From Hoeflea_A sp965249925 (lineage in GTDB: Bacteria > Pseudomonadota > Alphaproteobacteria > Rhizobiales > Rhizobiaceae): a stretch of 64,000 nt of DNA. The DNA is taken from NCBI GenBank assembly GCA_965249925.1, contig OZ252260.1, positions 4,030,001 through 4,094,000 on the forward strand, in the 5' to 3' direction. The first letter of the stretch is position 1, and the number at the start of each line of letters is the position of its first letter. Under the pieces are notes generated by a model, which had not been told where the DNA came from, did not search any database, and was given only the letters and a program-made list of their open reading frames with translations. Position numbers and translations under genes: made by a program. This document shows positions 17,230 to 25,913 of this stretch, piece after piece.

Positions 17230-17865
17230 TCAGCCCCCAAAAACGTGATCGTAGGCGGCGATGGTCTGCAGCGCGCGGGCGCCGACCTCGCGCAGGCTCA
17301 TATCAGGCTTGAAGAGGCTGGATCCAAGGCCGAAGGTGCGCACGCCGACGCGGCTGTAGGCGTCGAAATCATCATGCGATACGCCACCGACCGCACCGAT
17401 CGTCAGGTCGGCCGGCAACACCGCGCGGATCGCTGAAATGCCTGCCGGGCCGAGCACGCTGGCCGGAAAGAATTTGAGCGCCGAGGCGCCGGCGGCGACG
17501 GCGCTCAGCGCCTCGGTCGGCGTGAAGACGCCGGGCATGGTCACCATGCCCAGGTCGGCGGCGCGGGCCAGCACGTCGGCATCGACATTGGGGCTGACCA
17601 GCAGCCGGCCGCCGGCGTCGGCGAGCCGTTCGACATCCGCCGTCGCGAGCACGGTGCCGGCGCCGATCAGACAGTGATTGGGGGCAATCTCCACAGCCTT
17701 GGCGATGGACTTGAACGGTTGCGGCGAGTTGAGCGGGATCTCGATGGCCTCGAATCCGGCCTCCGCCAGCACCGACACGGTGTCGACCGCGGATGTGGGA
17801 GACAGGCCGCGCAGAATGGCCACCAGACCACGTTTCATCGGAGGCCACGGAGCGGTATTGGACAT
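17230..17865 (-). CDS. dgoA: 2-dehydro-3-deoxy-6-phosphogalactonate aldolase
   Basis: A 211-residue class I KDPG/KDPGal aldolase that splits the phospho-sugar acid to pyruvate and glyceraldehyde-3-phosphate. The conserved AILRGLSP start, Glu in EAIEIPLNS, GAGTV, SPNVD, and Schiff-base Lys in ALKFFPAS are all present, with the C-terminal GAVGGVSHDDF phosphate loop. The AILRG/SPQP pattern is closer to the DgoA (galactonate) branch than to Eda. It is the first gene of a pair with an SMP-30 lactonase. The galactonate assignment is an inference from subtype and neighbour. Confidence 0.88.
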   Translation of the reverse strand: MSNTAPWPPMKRGLVAILRGLSPTSAVDTVSVLAEAGFEAIEIPLNSPQPFKSIAKAVEIAPNHCLIGAGTVLATADVERLADAGGRLLVSPNVDADVLARAADLGMVTMPGVFTPTEALSAVAAGASALKFFPASVLGPAGISAIRAVLPADLTIGAVGGVSHDDFDAYSRVGVRTFGLGSSLFKPDMSLREVGARALQTIAAYDHVFGG

Positions 17866-18004
17866 GATTTCTTCCCTGCGACTGGGGCCGTTGCAACCCG
17901 CCCGGCATCGGCCACATCGGCGCCATTGTCAAGCCGGCCTCCGCGATCGGCTGCGGCACGAAGTCCGGATGTTGCGATTGCCGGTTTAAAAAATCCGTTC
18001 GATG

Positions 18005-18034
18005 TGATCTGATTGGTACCAACATGCGTAATTC
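18005..18034 (+). promoter_or_regulatory. ECF11 (RpoE)-type promoter of rpoE-chrR
   Basis: TGATCT, an 18-base spacer, then TAATTC, 25 bases before the sigma-factor ATG. This fits the RpoE/ChrR consensus of Rhodobacter-type systems (TGATC-N18-TA), implying autoregulation. Confidence 0.75.
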
Positions 18035-18058
18035 GCCCGACAGAGAAAGGTCGGGCTT

Positions 18059-18652
18059 ATGCTGAAAGCTCTGCATATGGACAAGACCAGGGAGGAACCC
18101 GGGTCGGAACAGCAAATTTTGGGATCGTTGATCGCCGATATTGCAGAGTTCCGGGACCGGAACGCCTTCGAGACACTGTTCGTTCGCTTCGGGCCGCGCA
18201 TCAAGGGTATGATGCTGAGTTCCGGGGCGACGGCGGATGTCGCTGAGGATCTTGTCCAGGACGTGATGATGACGGTGTGGCGGAAGGCCTCGCTCTATTC
18301 CCCCGAGCGCGGCAATGTCAGCACCTGGATCTTTACCATCGCACGTAACGCCCGCATCGACAGGCTGCGCCGGCAACCGGCCCAGCCCTATGTCGATGTC
18401 GAGACGGTGACGCTGGAAAGTGACGCGCCCAGTGCGGAGACCGAGCTGATCGGCAGTCAAAACGACGAGCGGGTACGCCAGGCCGTCGAGTTGCTGCCGA
18501 GCGAGCAGAAGAAAGTGATTCAGATGGCGTTTACCGGCTACAAGCCGCAAAGCGAAATTGCCCGGGAACTGGACCTGCCCATTGGGACCGTCAAGTCGCG
18601 TATGCGGCTTGCCTATCAGAAACTGAAAGAACACCTTGAGGATTTGAGATGA
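18059..18652 (+). CDS. rpoE: ECF11 sigma factor RpoE
   Basis: A 197-residue ECF sigma factor with region 2 (FETLFVRFGPRIKGMML...VAEDLVQDVMMTVWRKA, TWIFTIARNARIDRLRR) and region 4 (LPSEQKKVIQMAFTGYKPQSEIARELDLPIGTVKSRMRLAYQKL). The partner ChrR-type anti-sigma gene overlaps by four bases (ATGA). This pairing defines ECF11, the singlet-oxygen sigma factor first described in Rhodobacter sphaeroides. ATGs at 18059 and 18077 are both possible. A TGATC-N18-TA box upstream indicates it drives its own operon. Confidence 0.93.
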   Translation: MLKALHMDKTREEPGSEQQILGSLIADIAEFRDRNAFETLFVRFGPRIKGMMLSSGATADVAEDLVQDVMMTVWRKASLYSPERGNVSTWIFTIARNARIDRLRRQPAQPYVDVETVTLESDAPSAETELIGSQNDERVRQAVELLPSEQKKVIQMAFTGYKPQSEIARELDLPIGTVKSRMRLAYQKLKEHLEDLR

Positions 18653-19311
18653 GCATTCATCACCATTTGGATGCTGCGACGCTGATGCGTTACGCAAGTG
18701 GCGATCTGGATCCCGCCTTCACCATTGTCGTGGCTTCTCACCTCGCCATGTGCGACGAGTGCCGACGAGCCGTTCGGGTTGCCGAGGCAATGGGCGGACA
18801 ATGCCTGGAAGAGGCGCCGGAAGCAGCATTGGCGGAGGGCGCGTTCGCGCGCCTGTCGCATAGGCTCGACTGCGAAGGCGAAACCGCAGTCCGGGACAAC
18901 GTGCGGACGCCCGATTTCGGGCGCCGATCGGAGATTCCGCTGCCGTTGCGGCGCTACATCGGCAACTCGCTGGACACTGTCGAATGGCGACGGGTCGTGC
19001 CCGGTGTGCAAAGACATCGGATCGAACTGCCCGAAACAGACTCGTCGCTCTACATGCTGAAGATCTGGCCGGGCCGCAAAATGCCCGAACATGGACATGG
19101 CGGCACCGAGATGACGCTGATCCTGAGCGGCTCCTATAGCGACGCGATGGGGCGTTTCGGGCCGGGCGACGTGGCCGATCTCGACGAGCATATCGAGCAC
19201 CAGCCGATGGTCGACTCCGACGAGCCGTGTATCTGCCTGATCGCCACGGAAGAGCCGACGCGCTTCAAAGGCGTGCTCGGCCGGATGCTGCAGCCGCTGG
19301 TCGGCATCTGA
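18649..19311 (+). CDS. chrR: ChrR-family anti-sigma factor
   Basis: A 220-residue zinc anti-sigma protein that binds and silences RpoE until singlet oxygen releases it. The N-terminal ZAS domain has the H-x3-C-x2-C core (HLAMCDEC) and an upstream His pair (HHHLDAATL). The C-terminal cupin (about 105-200) has PEHGHGGTEMTLILSGSY and DEHIEHQP, the usual metal ligands. Overlap with rpoE implies stoichiometric translation. The SDR gene follows after 8 bases, probably in the same transcript. Confidence 0.93.
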   Translation: MSIHHHLDAATLMRYASGDLDPAFTIVVASHLAMCDECRRAVRVAEAMGGQCLEEAPEAALAEGAFARLSHRLDCEGETAVRDNVRTPDFGRRSEIPLPLRRYIGNSLDTVEWRRVVPGVQRHRIELPETDSSLYMLKIWPGRKMPEHGHGGTEMTLILSGSYSDAMGRFGPGDVADLDEHIEHQPMVDSDEPCICLIATEEPTRFKGVLGRMLQPLVGI

Positions 19312-19318
19312 CCGGACC

Positions 19319-20080
19319 ATGACAGCAAGCGACAAGCCGTTTGGCACCGTCTGGGTGATCGGTGCCAGCACCGGCATTGGTGCGCGCTTCGCGGACCTGA
19401 TTGCCGGGCGGGCCGAGCACGTGGCGGTGTCCGCGCGTTCGGCCGACAAGCTCGACGCGCTGTCGCAGGGACGGGCCAACATGTCCGCCTTCCCGCTCGA
19501 TGTCACCAATACCGAAGCCGTCGCCAAAGCCGCCGCCGCCATCGAAGAGCGCTGTGGCGGCATCGACTTGGTCGTTGTCTGCTCCGGATTGTGGTGGATG
19601 ATGGCGGCGGACCAGATGGACGTGCACAAGATGCGCGACGCCATGGACGTCAATTTCTTCGGTGTCGTCAACACGGTCGATGCCGTGTTGCCGGGCATGA
19701 AGGCGCGCGGCGGCGGCCGTATCGTCGTTGTCGCCTCGGTGGCCGGTTACCGCGGTCTGCCGAACGCCGCCGCCTACGGGCCGACCAAGGCGGCGCTGAT
19801 AAACCTGGCGGAGACGATGCGGCTAGATCTGCGGCGCCACGGCATTGAAATCTCGCTGGTCAATCCCGGTTTCGTCGATACGCCGATGACCCGCACCAAT
19901 AATTTCAAGATGCCGGGCCTCATCAGTGCCGATCTCGCAGCACGCAAGATTCTCGAAGGGATCGAGCGCAAACGCTACCTGATTTTGTTTCCGTTCGTCT
20001 TCGCCAACACGGTGCGGGCGCTCAACCTGCTACCAAACTGGCTTTATTTCCGAGTGGCGAAGCGCCTCACGGGTCGCTGA
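19319..20080 (+). CDS. SDR oxidoreductase in the rpoE operon
   Basis: A 253-residue classical short-chain dehydrogenase: GASTGIGARF cofactor loop, catalytic Ser in VASVAG, YxxxK as YGPTKAA, then NPGFVDTPMT. The C-terminus (YLILFPFVFANTVRALNLLPNWLYF) is hydrophobic and may attach to the membrane. It is the third gene of the rpoE-chrR transcript. SDRs of this kind accompany the flavin amine oxidase/DUF1365 group in RpoE regulons, suggesting action on a lipid or quinone-like substrate. The substrate is inferred only from context. Confidence 0.9.
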   Translation: MTASDKPFGTVWVIGASTGIGARFADLIAGRAEHVAVSARSADKLDALSQGRANMSAFPLDVTNTEAVAKAAAAIEERCGGIDLVVVCSGLWWMMAADQMDVHKMRDAMDVNFFGVVNTVDAVLPGMKARGGGRIVVVASVAGYRGLPNAAAYGPTKAALINLAETMRLDLRRHGIEISLVNPGFVDTPMTRTNNFKMPGLISADLAARKILEGIERKRYLILFPFVFANTVRALNLLPNWLYFRVAKRLTGR

Positions 20081-20111
20081 GCAACGATCGAGCACAAATA
20101 CTATCCGACAA

Positions 20112-20915
20112 TCAGGCGGCGAGATCGTCCATGCGTTCGGCACCCGTTTCGCGATAAATGCTGACCGGGCGCGCCGGGGCAGACGGTTTTGTGTGCACAG
20201 TCAGGCGCTTCAGCCAAAGCCGCAACGCTTCCCAGCGAATGCCGAGCCAGACCTTTTGCGTCATCAAAGCCGTCCTGGCGAACTGCTTCAACAGATTGCG
20301 ATCGGAGATGTCCTCGCGCTGCCCTGAGAAATGCGCGGCGAGCAGCGGTCCGTCGCCGTCCTCCAGCAGGATGCCGACGGCCGCATCGCGGTCGGGCAGG
20401 CGGGTGCGGAAGACGTAGCGTCCCTCCACCCGGTTGAAGGGTGAGACATGAAAGACCTTGTCGCATGAGTGACGCATCACGTCGGGCGTTTGCAGGCCCT
20501 GCGCGGTGGCATAGGTGTGCCGCTCGCCGAAGGTGTTCGACACCTCGTAGATGACGAGAGCCGTCCGGCCGTCGGCATCGAGCCCGTAATAGACGGTCAG
20601 CGGATTGAACACGTAGCCCAGCACCCTCGGATAGCACAGCATCAGGAAGCGTTTGACCGTCGCCGGTCCGACCGCCTGCTCGGCGATCGCATCGAGATGG
20701 GCGCGCAGGTCGCCGCCGTCGCCGAAATCCCCGTCATGAATGGAGAACAGGTTGAACCGGTTGTGCGAGAACAGCCGCAGCCGTCGGTCCAGCTGGTCGA
20801 GGCGATCGACGTCGGCGAGCAGGGTAAAGACCGTGTATTTGAACCGGTGGCGCCGTGGGCGCAGCCGCCGGTGCATGACGCTGCCCGCATAGAGGCCTTC
20901 TGTCGTCGCGGTCAT
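20112..20915 (-). CDS. DUF1365 domain protein
   Basis: A 267-residue DUF1365 protein with the family opening (LYAGSVMHRRLRPRRHRFKYTVF), the central SIHDGDFGDG and RVLGYVFNPLTVYYGLD, and SPFNRVEGRYVF. It overlaps the upstream FAD oxidase gene by ATGA. DUF1365, flavin amine oxidase and cyclopropane-fatty-acid-synthase-like genes commonly travel together and are linked to fatty-acid modification under singlet-oxygen stress. Biochemical function is unproven. The family's usual CFA-synthase neighbour is not in this window. Confidence 0.9.
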   Translation of the reverse strand: MTATTEGLYAGSVMHRRLRPRRHRFKYTVFTLLADVDRLDQLDRRLRLFSHNRFNLFSIHDGDFGDGGDLRAHLDAIAEQAVGPATVKRFLMLCYPRVLGYVFNPLTVYYGLDADGRTALVIYEVSNTFGERHTYATAQGLQTPDVMRHSCDKVFHVSPFNRVEGRYVFRTRLPDRDAAVGILLEDGDGPLLAAHFSGQREDISDRNLLKQFARTALMTQKVWLGIRWEALRLWLKRLTVHTKPSAPARPVSIYRETGAERMDDLAA

Positions 20916-22237
20916 TCCGCCACCTGGCGGTACGCGGTCGAGGCCGGCCGCTTGTCCTGGAAGTCGGCGTCGTTGGCCCATGGCCGCGCCTCGCCGCCCA
21001 GTTCTTCGGCGACGGCAAGACCACTGGCAATGCCGTCCTCATGGAACCCGTGGCCCAGATAGGCGCCGCAGTACCAGGTTCTGCGGTAGCCCTGAATATT
21101 GTCCATGCTTTCCTGGGCACGGAACGCGCCACCGTCGAACACCGGGTGATCGTAGGCGATCACCCGGTCGACGAGGCGTGGATCGATCTCCCGGGTCGGG
21201 TTCAAAGTCACAAAGATGTTTTCGCGCGTCGGCAAGCTCTGCAGCTCGTTCATCCAGTAGGTCACACACAGCTCGCCGTCCACCGGATCGCCGCTGCGGA
21301 TGTAGTTCCAGGCGGACCAGATGCGGTTGCGTTTTGGCATCCAGCGGCTGTCCCGGTGCAGCACCGCGATGTTTTTCTGGTAGGGGAAGGCCGATAGAAG
21401 CGCCTCTTCAGCCGGCTCCACGTCGGCAATCAGCTGGAGTGTCTGATCGGCGTGGGTGGCAAATACAACGTGATCGTAGAGATGCATGACGCCGTCGCCC
21501 GTTTCGATCAGCACGCGGTCGGGCCGCCGGTGTACTGCGACGATGTCGGCATTCAGGCTGACATCGAATCCGCCGTCGGCGATCAAGCGGTCCACATATA
21601 CCCGGCTACCGCCAATCACCGTTTTCCACCAGGGCCGGTTCCAGAACTGCAACATGCCGTGGTTGGCATAGAAATCGATGAATGTCCGGGCCGGAAACTC
21701 GAGCATCTGCTCCATGGTGGACGACCAGATGGCGGCGCCCATCGGGACGATATGTTCGTCGATGAAATCCCGCGAAAAGTGCTCCTTCTCCAGGAAGACG
21801 CCGAGCGGCGTGTCGGGGTGGTAGAGCCGCACGCGCCGCTGCGAATCGCGGAAAAAACGGTTGATCTCGCGCAGCAGCATCCAGTGATTCAGCTTGATCA
21901 GATTGCTGCGCTGACCGAAATAACCGTTGCTGGAGCCGCTGTATTCGTACCGGCCCCCATCATGCGTGAGCGAGAAACTCATGCGCGTGTCGTGGCAGGG
22001 AATCTCGAGATGCCGGAACAAGGCCGTCAGATTTGGGTAGTTCCGGTCGTTGAACACGATAAACCCGGTGTCGACGGGAACGGATCCGTCCCGGGTTTCG
22101 ACCTCGACCGTATGGGCATGGCCGCCAGCATAGCCGGCCTTCTCGAACAATGTCACTTGGTGGCGCCGGCCGAGCAGCCAGGCAGCCGATAGGCCCGACA
22201 CACCGGCTCCGATCACCGCGATATTCAGTCTTCTCAA
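20912..22237 (-). CDS. FAD-dependent flavin amine oxidase-like protein
   Basis: A 441-residue NAD(P)/FAD-binding amine-oxidase-type protein. The dinucleotide motif is VIGAGVSGLSAAWLL, followed by VTLFEKAGYAGGHAHTVEV and DTGFIVFNDRNYPNLTALF. The C-terminus has YCGAYLGHGFHEDGIASGLAVAEEL, the second FAD-contact block. It is the first gene of a two-gene operon with DUF1365. A perfect TGATCC box on the minus strand lies about 58 bases upstream of the ATG, placing it under RpoE. The likely substrate is a membrane fatty acyl chain, by analogy with related RpoE targets. Confidence 0.92.
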   Translation of the reverse strand: MRRLNIAVIGAGVSGLSAAWLLGRRHQVTLFEKAGYAGGHAHTVEVETRDGSVPVDTGFIVFNDRNYPNLTALFRHLEIPCHDTRMSFSLTHDGGRYEYSGSSNGYFGQRSNLIKLNHWMLLREINRFFRDSQRRVRLYHPDTPLGVFLEKEHFSRDFIDEHIVPMGAAIWSSTMEQMLEFPARTFIDFYANHGMLQFWNRPWWKTVIGGSRVYVDRLIADGGFDVSLNADIVAVHRRPDRVLIETGDGVMHLYDHVVFATHADQTLQLIADVEPAEEALLSAFPYQKNIAVLHRDSRWMPKRNRIWSAWNYIRSGDPVDGELCVTYWMNELQSLPTRENIFVTLNPTREIDPRLVDRVIAYDHPVFDGGAFRAQESMDNIQGYRRTWYCGAYLGHGFHEDGIASGLAVAEELGGEARPWANDADFQDKRPASTAYRQVAE

Positions 22238-22270
22238 AGGGAGGATCTCCTGTTGGATGCCATGCTTGCT

Positions 22271-22300
22271 GAGTTACGCGGTGCAACGATGGGTGGATCA
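22271..22300 (-). promoter_or_regulatory. ECF11-type promoter of FAD oxidase-DUF1365
   Basis: On the minus strand: TGATCC, an 18-base spacer, then TAACTC, about 34 bases before the FAD oxidase ATG. It faces the opposite way from the next promoter; the two -10 ends point outward. Confidence 0.75.
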
Positions 22301-22338
22301 CCAATAGGCCACAAAAGGTTACTTGGCAAAACACCGGG

Positions 22339-22368
22339 TGATCCAATCGCATGGGGTGTACGTAACCC
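22339..22368 (+). promoter_or_regulatory. ECF11-type promoter of DUF2177 operon
   Basis: TGATCC, an 18-base spacer, then TAACCC, about 36 bases before the DUF2177 start. Exact spacing and hexamer match the divergent copy 39 bases away. Confidence 0.75.
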
Positions 22369-22403
22369 GCGATTGACACCAGAAATGGAGAGCCGGAGTG
22401 CCC

Positions 22404-22799
22404 ATGTTATACGTAAAAGCATACCTCACGACTGCTCTCGTTTTTTTTGCGCTCGACTATGTATGGCTGACGAGAATGGCTGGCAGCTTTTACCGGGCGC
22501 AGATCGGGCCGCTGATGCTCGACCAGCCGCGCCTCGGTGTGGCCGCCGTTTTCTATGTCCTCTATGTCGCCGGTATCGTTGTGTTTGCGGTTGCGCCGGC
22601 CCTGCGTGCCGAATCGGTCGGGACGGCGCTGCTTCTGGGCGCATTGCTCGGCGGTATCGCTTACGGCACCTACGACATCACGAACTATGCGACATTGCGG
22701 GACTGGCCGGTGATGGTGCTGATCGTCGACATCACCTGGGGCATGGCCTTGACTGCGGTGTCCGCCGGTGCCGGCTACCTTCTGACACGGCTGATATGA
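22404..22799 (+). CDS. DUF2177 integral membrane protein
   Basis: A 131-residue four-helix membrane protein of the DUF2177 family. The family opening (YVKAYLTTALVFFALDYVWLTRMAGSFYR) and the GIAYGTYDITNYATLRDWP block are clear. The ATG is preferred over a GTG six bases earlier because it matches the usual family start. It sits under a TGATCC-N18-TA promoter divergent from the FAD oxidase. Its role in oxidative stress is an inference from shared control. Confidence 0.88.
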   Translation: MLYVKAYLTTALVFFALDYVWLTRMAGSFYRAQIGPLMLDQPRLGVAAVFYVLYVAGIVVFAVAPALRAESVGTALLLGALLGGIAYGTYDITNYATLRDWPVMVLIVDITWGMALTAVSAGAGYLLTRLI

Positions 22800-22828
22800 T
22801 CTCAGCCGGTCAATCCGGACGACCTGAC

Positions 22829-23182
22829 ATGACCCATAGATTTTACGTATCTATCACCGGGCTGGCATTGAAGCGCCCGTGGCACGTCTTTCGGTTCTAT
22901 CGCCTGGCCATTCCGTGCTTCAAGCAGGCGCAGGCCGCACCGGGAAATATCGGCGCCGATGTGCGGACCATCGACGGAATCCATCACACGCGCACCGTGT
23001 GGAGAGACAAGGAGTGCATGAAGGCGTTCGTCTATTCGGGCGTTCATCTTCAGGCGATCCGCTCATTCCGCGCCATGGCGTCCGGCAAGACGTTCGGCTA
23101 CGAAACGGACCGGGTCCCGGATTGGGACGAAGTGCACAGGCTTTGGCTTGAGCGCGGCCACGCCTACGAGGACGCCGCCTAG
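22829..23182 (+). CDS. DUF3291/ABM-like small protein
   Basis: A 117-residue protein, second in the DUF2177 operon. The pattern TRTVWRDKECMKAFVYSGVHLQAIRSF resembles the ferredoxin-like DUF3291/antibiotic-biosynthesis-monooxygenase group, where a Trp/Asp and a His line a small pocket. An in-frame ATG at 22796 overlaps the DUF2177 stop (ATGA), so an 11-residue longer form by coupled translation is possible. A terminator hairpin follows. The cofactor and substrate are unknown. Confidence 0.7.
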   Translation: MTHRFYVSITGLALKRPWHVFRFYRLAIPCFKQAQAAPGNIGADVRTIDGIHHTRTVWRDKECMKAFVYSGVHLQAIRSFRAMASGKTFGYETDRVPDWDEVHRLWLERGHAYEDAA

Positions 23183-23254
23183 ACTAGACCTGTCGCGGTC
23201 GACACACACGCTCGAACGAGCAGATGTGGGGCGAGCTTCATTTGCAAGTAACTG

Positions 23255-23289
23255 CACAGCTTCAGTTGGGGCTGTGAGGGATTTTTATT
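23255..23289 (+). terminator. Terminator of the DUF2177 operon
   Basis: CACAGC pairs with GCTGTG (6 bp, 10-base loop), followed by AGGGATTTTTATT. It lies about 70 bases past the last stop and before the fasciclin promoter. The stem is modest. Confidence 0.5.
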
Positions 23290-23361
23290 GCCTCCATTCA
23301 GCACTCTCATAGTAATAATGTCGATATTTTCAGAAATATCATAGAAAAATCTCAAAATAAT

Positions 23362-23391
23362 TGATCCGAGTTGATTGGCTGGGCGTATGGC
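23362..23391 (+). promoter_or_regulatory. ECF11-type promoter of fasciclin gene
   Basis: TGATCC, an 18-base spacer, then TATGGC, about 50 bases before the ATG. The -35 matches the other RpoE boxes exactly; the -10 keeps only TA. Confidence 0.65.
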
Positions 23392-23443
23392 AGCCATCGA
23401 ATGAACCAATCATTCGTATGCAAACCCATTGGGAGACTGAAAA

Positions 23444-23932
23444 ATGAGAACGAAACTGTTTGGTGCGATTGCAGCCATGGGGCTTCTGGGCGCAACGGCG
23501 GTCAACGCCGCAAACATTGTCGAGACCGCACAGGGTGCCGGATCGTTTGGCACGCTTTTGGCCGCCGCACAGGCAGCCGGCCTTGCCGATGCGCTGGCCA
23601 CCGGAGAAAATCTGACCGTCTTCGCCCCGACCGACGAAGCTTTCGCCGCCCTGCCGGAGGGTACAGTGGAAACGCTGCTCAAGCCGGAAAACAAGGATCA
23701 GCTGGTGGCCATCCTGAGCTACCACGTGCTGCCGCGCAAGCTGACTTCGAATATGCTGCCGGGCCGTTCGATCCACGTGAAGACCATCAAGTCCGGCGGT
23801 GACAGGCTGCTCAGAGTCACCAAGGGCAATGGCGGCGTTACGGTCGATGAGGCGAATGTCGTTTCCGCCGACATCATGGCCGACAATGGTGTCATCCACG
23901 TCATCGACAAGGTGATGCTGCCGTCCAACTGA
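23444..23932 (+). CDS. Secreted fasciclin-domain protein
   Basis: A 162-residue exported protein. The signal peptide covers residues 1-22 (core GAIAAMGLLGATA, cleavage after VNA), followed by one FAS1 domain: NIVETAQGAGSFGTLLAAAQAAGL, LTVFAPTDEAFAALP, LSYHVLP and the closing NGVIHVIDKVMLP. Fasciclin proteins are recurrent RpoE targets in alphaproteobacteria, and the TGATCC box fits. The partner molecule is unknown. An inverted repeat (GGAGGCGC/GCGCCTCC) lies 19 bases after the stop without a U-run. Confidence 0.92.
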   Translation: MRTKLFGAIAAMGLLGATAVNAANIVETAQGAGSFGTLLAAAQAAGLADALATGENLTVFAPTDEAFAALPEGTVETLLKPENKDQLVAILSYHVLPRKLTSNMLPGRSIHVKTIKSGGDRLLRVTKGNGGVTVDEANVVSADIMADNGVIHVIDKVMLPSN

Positions 23933-23997
23933 TTTGATGCCTCGCAACGAGGAGGCGCCCGCAGCGCCTCCTTGTCTGCACTTTACCCCGACAGCCT

Positions 23998-25626
23998 CTA
24001 AGTCTCCGGAAAACTGTAATCCTTGAACTGATCGCGCAGCGTCGTTTTTTGGATCTTGCCGGTTGCCGTATGTGGAATCTCCGCGACGAACGTGACGTCG
24101 TCGGGCATCCACCATTTTGCGACCTTGCCGTTCATGTAGCCCAGAATCGAATCCTTCGTCGGGCTGCGGCCCTCCTTCGGCACAATCACCAGCAACGGCC
24201 GTTCGTCCCACTTGGGATGCCGGATTCCGATCACCGCCGCTTCCGCCACATCGTCGTGGCCGACCGCCAGGTTCTCCAGCTCGATCGTTGAGATCCATTC
24301 ACCACCCGACTTGATGACGTCCTTGGCCCGGTCGGTGATTTCCATATAGCCGTGGGCGTCGATATGGGCGACATCGCCGGTATCGAACCAGTTCTCGTCG
24401 TCAAACTGCTCGGCGCCCTGGCCCTTGAAATAGGCCGAGGAGACGGCCGGTCCGCGTACCTTCAGGCGCCCGAACGTCTTGCCGTCCCGCGGCAGTTCGT
24501 TGTTGTCGTCGTCCGTCACCTTCATCTCGACCGAGAATGGAGGGTGGCCCTGCTTGGCCTGGATATCCAGCTTCGAATCGCCGGCCAGGTGCGCGTATTC
24601 CGGCTTGATGGAGCAAAGCGTGCCGAGCGGGCTCATCTCGGTCATACCCCAGGCGTGGATGACCTCGACATTGTATTTGTCCTGGAACGCCTGGGTGATG
24701 GCGCGCGGGCAGGCCGACCCGCCGATGACCACCCGCTCCAGATGCGGCAGTTCGGCGCCGGTCCTTTCCAGATGCTGCAACAGCATCAGCCATACGGTGG
24801 GCACGGCCGCCGTCATCGTCACCTGCTCTTCGGTCAGCAGTTCATAGATCGATTCGCCGTCCATGCCTGGACCCGGCATGATCATCGCGCAGCCGACCAT
24901 CGGGCAGGAGAAGGCGGTGGTCCAGCCATTGGCATGGAACAGCGGCACCACCGGCATCATGCGGTCGCGCGATGCAAGGCCCAGCATATCCGGCTGGACG
25001 GCGGCCAGGGCGTGCAGCACGTTCGACCGATGCGAATAGACGACGCCCTTCGGATTGCCGGTCGTGCCGGAGGTGTAACACATCCCGGCGGCGGTATGCT
25101 CGTCGAACTCCTGCCAGGCGAAATCCTGGTCCACCTCGGCGATCCAATCCTCGTAAGCCGCCACGTTTGGCAGCTTGGTTTCCGGCAGATGGGCCGCATC
25201 GGTGAACACAACGACCTTGCCGAGGCTCGGGATCTTGTCGGCGATCGCCTCTATCAACGGCAGGAAGGTGAGATCGACGAACAGCATGCGGTCTTCCGCA
25301 TCGTTCATGATCCAGGCGATCTGGTCGGGAAACAGCCGCGGGTTTAGGGTATGGTAGACGGCACCGATACCGGTGATTCCGTACCAGCTCTCCAGATGGC
25401 GCCAGGTGTTCCAGGCCATGGTCGCGACCCGGTCGCCGAACTGGATGCCCTCTTGCTCGAGCCGTTTTGCCACCTGCCGCGCCCGGCCGTGGATGGTCTT
25501 GTAGTTGGTTCGATGAATCGGGCCTTCGACGGACCGTGAGACCACCTCGCGGTCGCCGTGGTAAAGCGCCGCATGATCGATAATCTTGTGGCACAGCAGG
25601 GGCCAGTCCTGCATCAATCCTCGCAT
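23998..25626 (-). CDS. Long-chain/alkyl acyl-CoA ligase (AMP-forming)
   Basis: A 542-residue ANL-family ligase that activates a carboxylic acid with ATP and CoA. It has the P-loop-like YTSGTTGNPKGVVYSH, A5 HAWGMTEMSPLG, A7 NWFDTGDVAHID, A8 RAKDVIKSGGEWIS and the catalytic Lys in TATGKIQKT. The length and GMTEMSPLGT match medium/long-chain FadD-like and DmdB-like ligases. The ATG with AGAGGAGG just upstream is chosen; the open frame upstream is out of character. It is a monocistron, and the substrate chain length is not resolvable. Confidence 0.92.
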   Translation of the reverse strand: MRGLMQDWPLLCHKIIDHAALYHGDREVVSRSVEGPIHRTNYKTIHGRARQVAKRLEQEGIQFGDRVATMAWNTWRHLESWYGITGIGAVYHTLNPRLFPDQIAWIMNDAEDRMLFVDLTFLPLIEAIADKIPSLGKVVVFTDAAHLPETKLPNVAAYEDWIAEVDQDFAWQEFDEHTAAGMCYTSGTTGNPKGVVYSHRSNVLHALAAVQPDMLGLASRDRMMPVVPLFHANGWTTAFSCPMVGCAMIMPGPGMDGESIYELLTEEQVTMTAAVPTVWLMLLQHLERTGAELPHLERVVIGGSACPRAITQAFQDKYNVEVIHAWGMTEMSPLGTLCSIKPEYAHLAGDSKLDIQAKQGHPPFSVEMKVTDDDNNELPRDGKTFGRLKVRGPAVSSAYFKGQGAEQFDDENWFDTGDVAHIDAHGYMEITDRAKDVIKSGGEWISTIELENLAVGHDDVAEAAVIGIRHPKWDERPLLVIVPKEGRSPTKDSILGYMNGKVAKWWMPDDVTFVAEIPHTATGKIQKTTLRDQFKDYSFPET

Positions 25627-25913
25627 CGGGTTCCTCCTCTTTTCCGGAATCGCTACGCACCGGTTGGCGTGCGAGTATGGCCTGCAACGGCGAGCAGGAA
25701 AAGGCTTGATTTCAGCGCGCTGCGGACCATGGTACCTGGGCAAGGTCCTTGCCACCGCTCCGTGCGCTTGGTAAGGCGTCGGCCAGTTTTCGGGCAAGGT
25801 TCCGGGGCGCGCCAGCCACTCTTCTCGCTGCGGTTGGCCGCGTCTCATTTCCGCGGCGGCAAACAGAGCCTCGCCGGTTTTCTGGGCCGGTTTTCCGGCA
25901 TGACGGGTCAACC

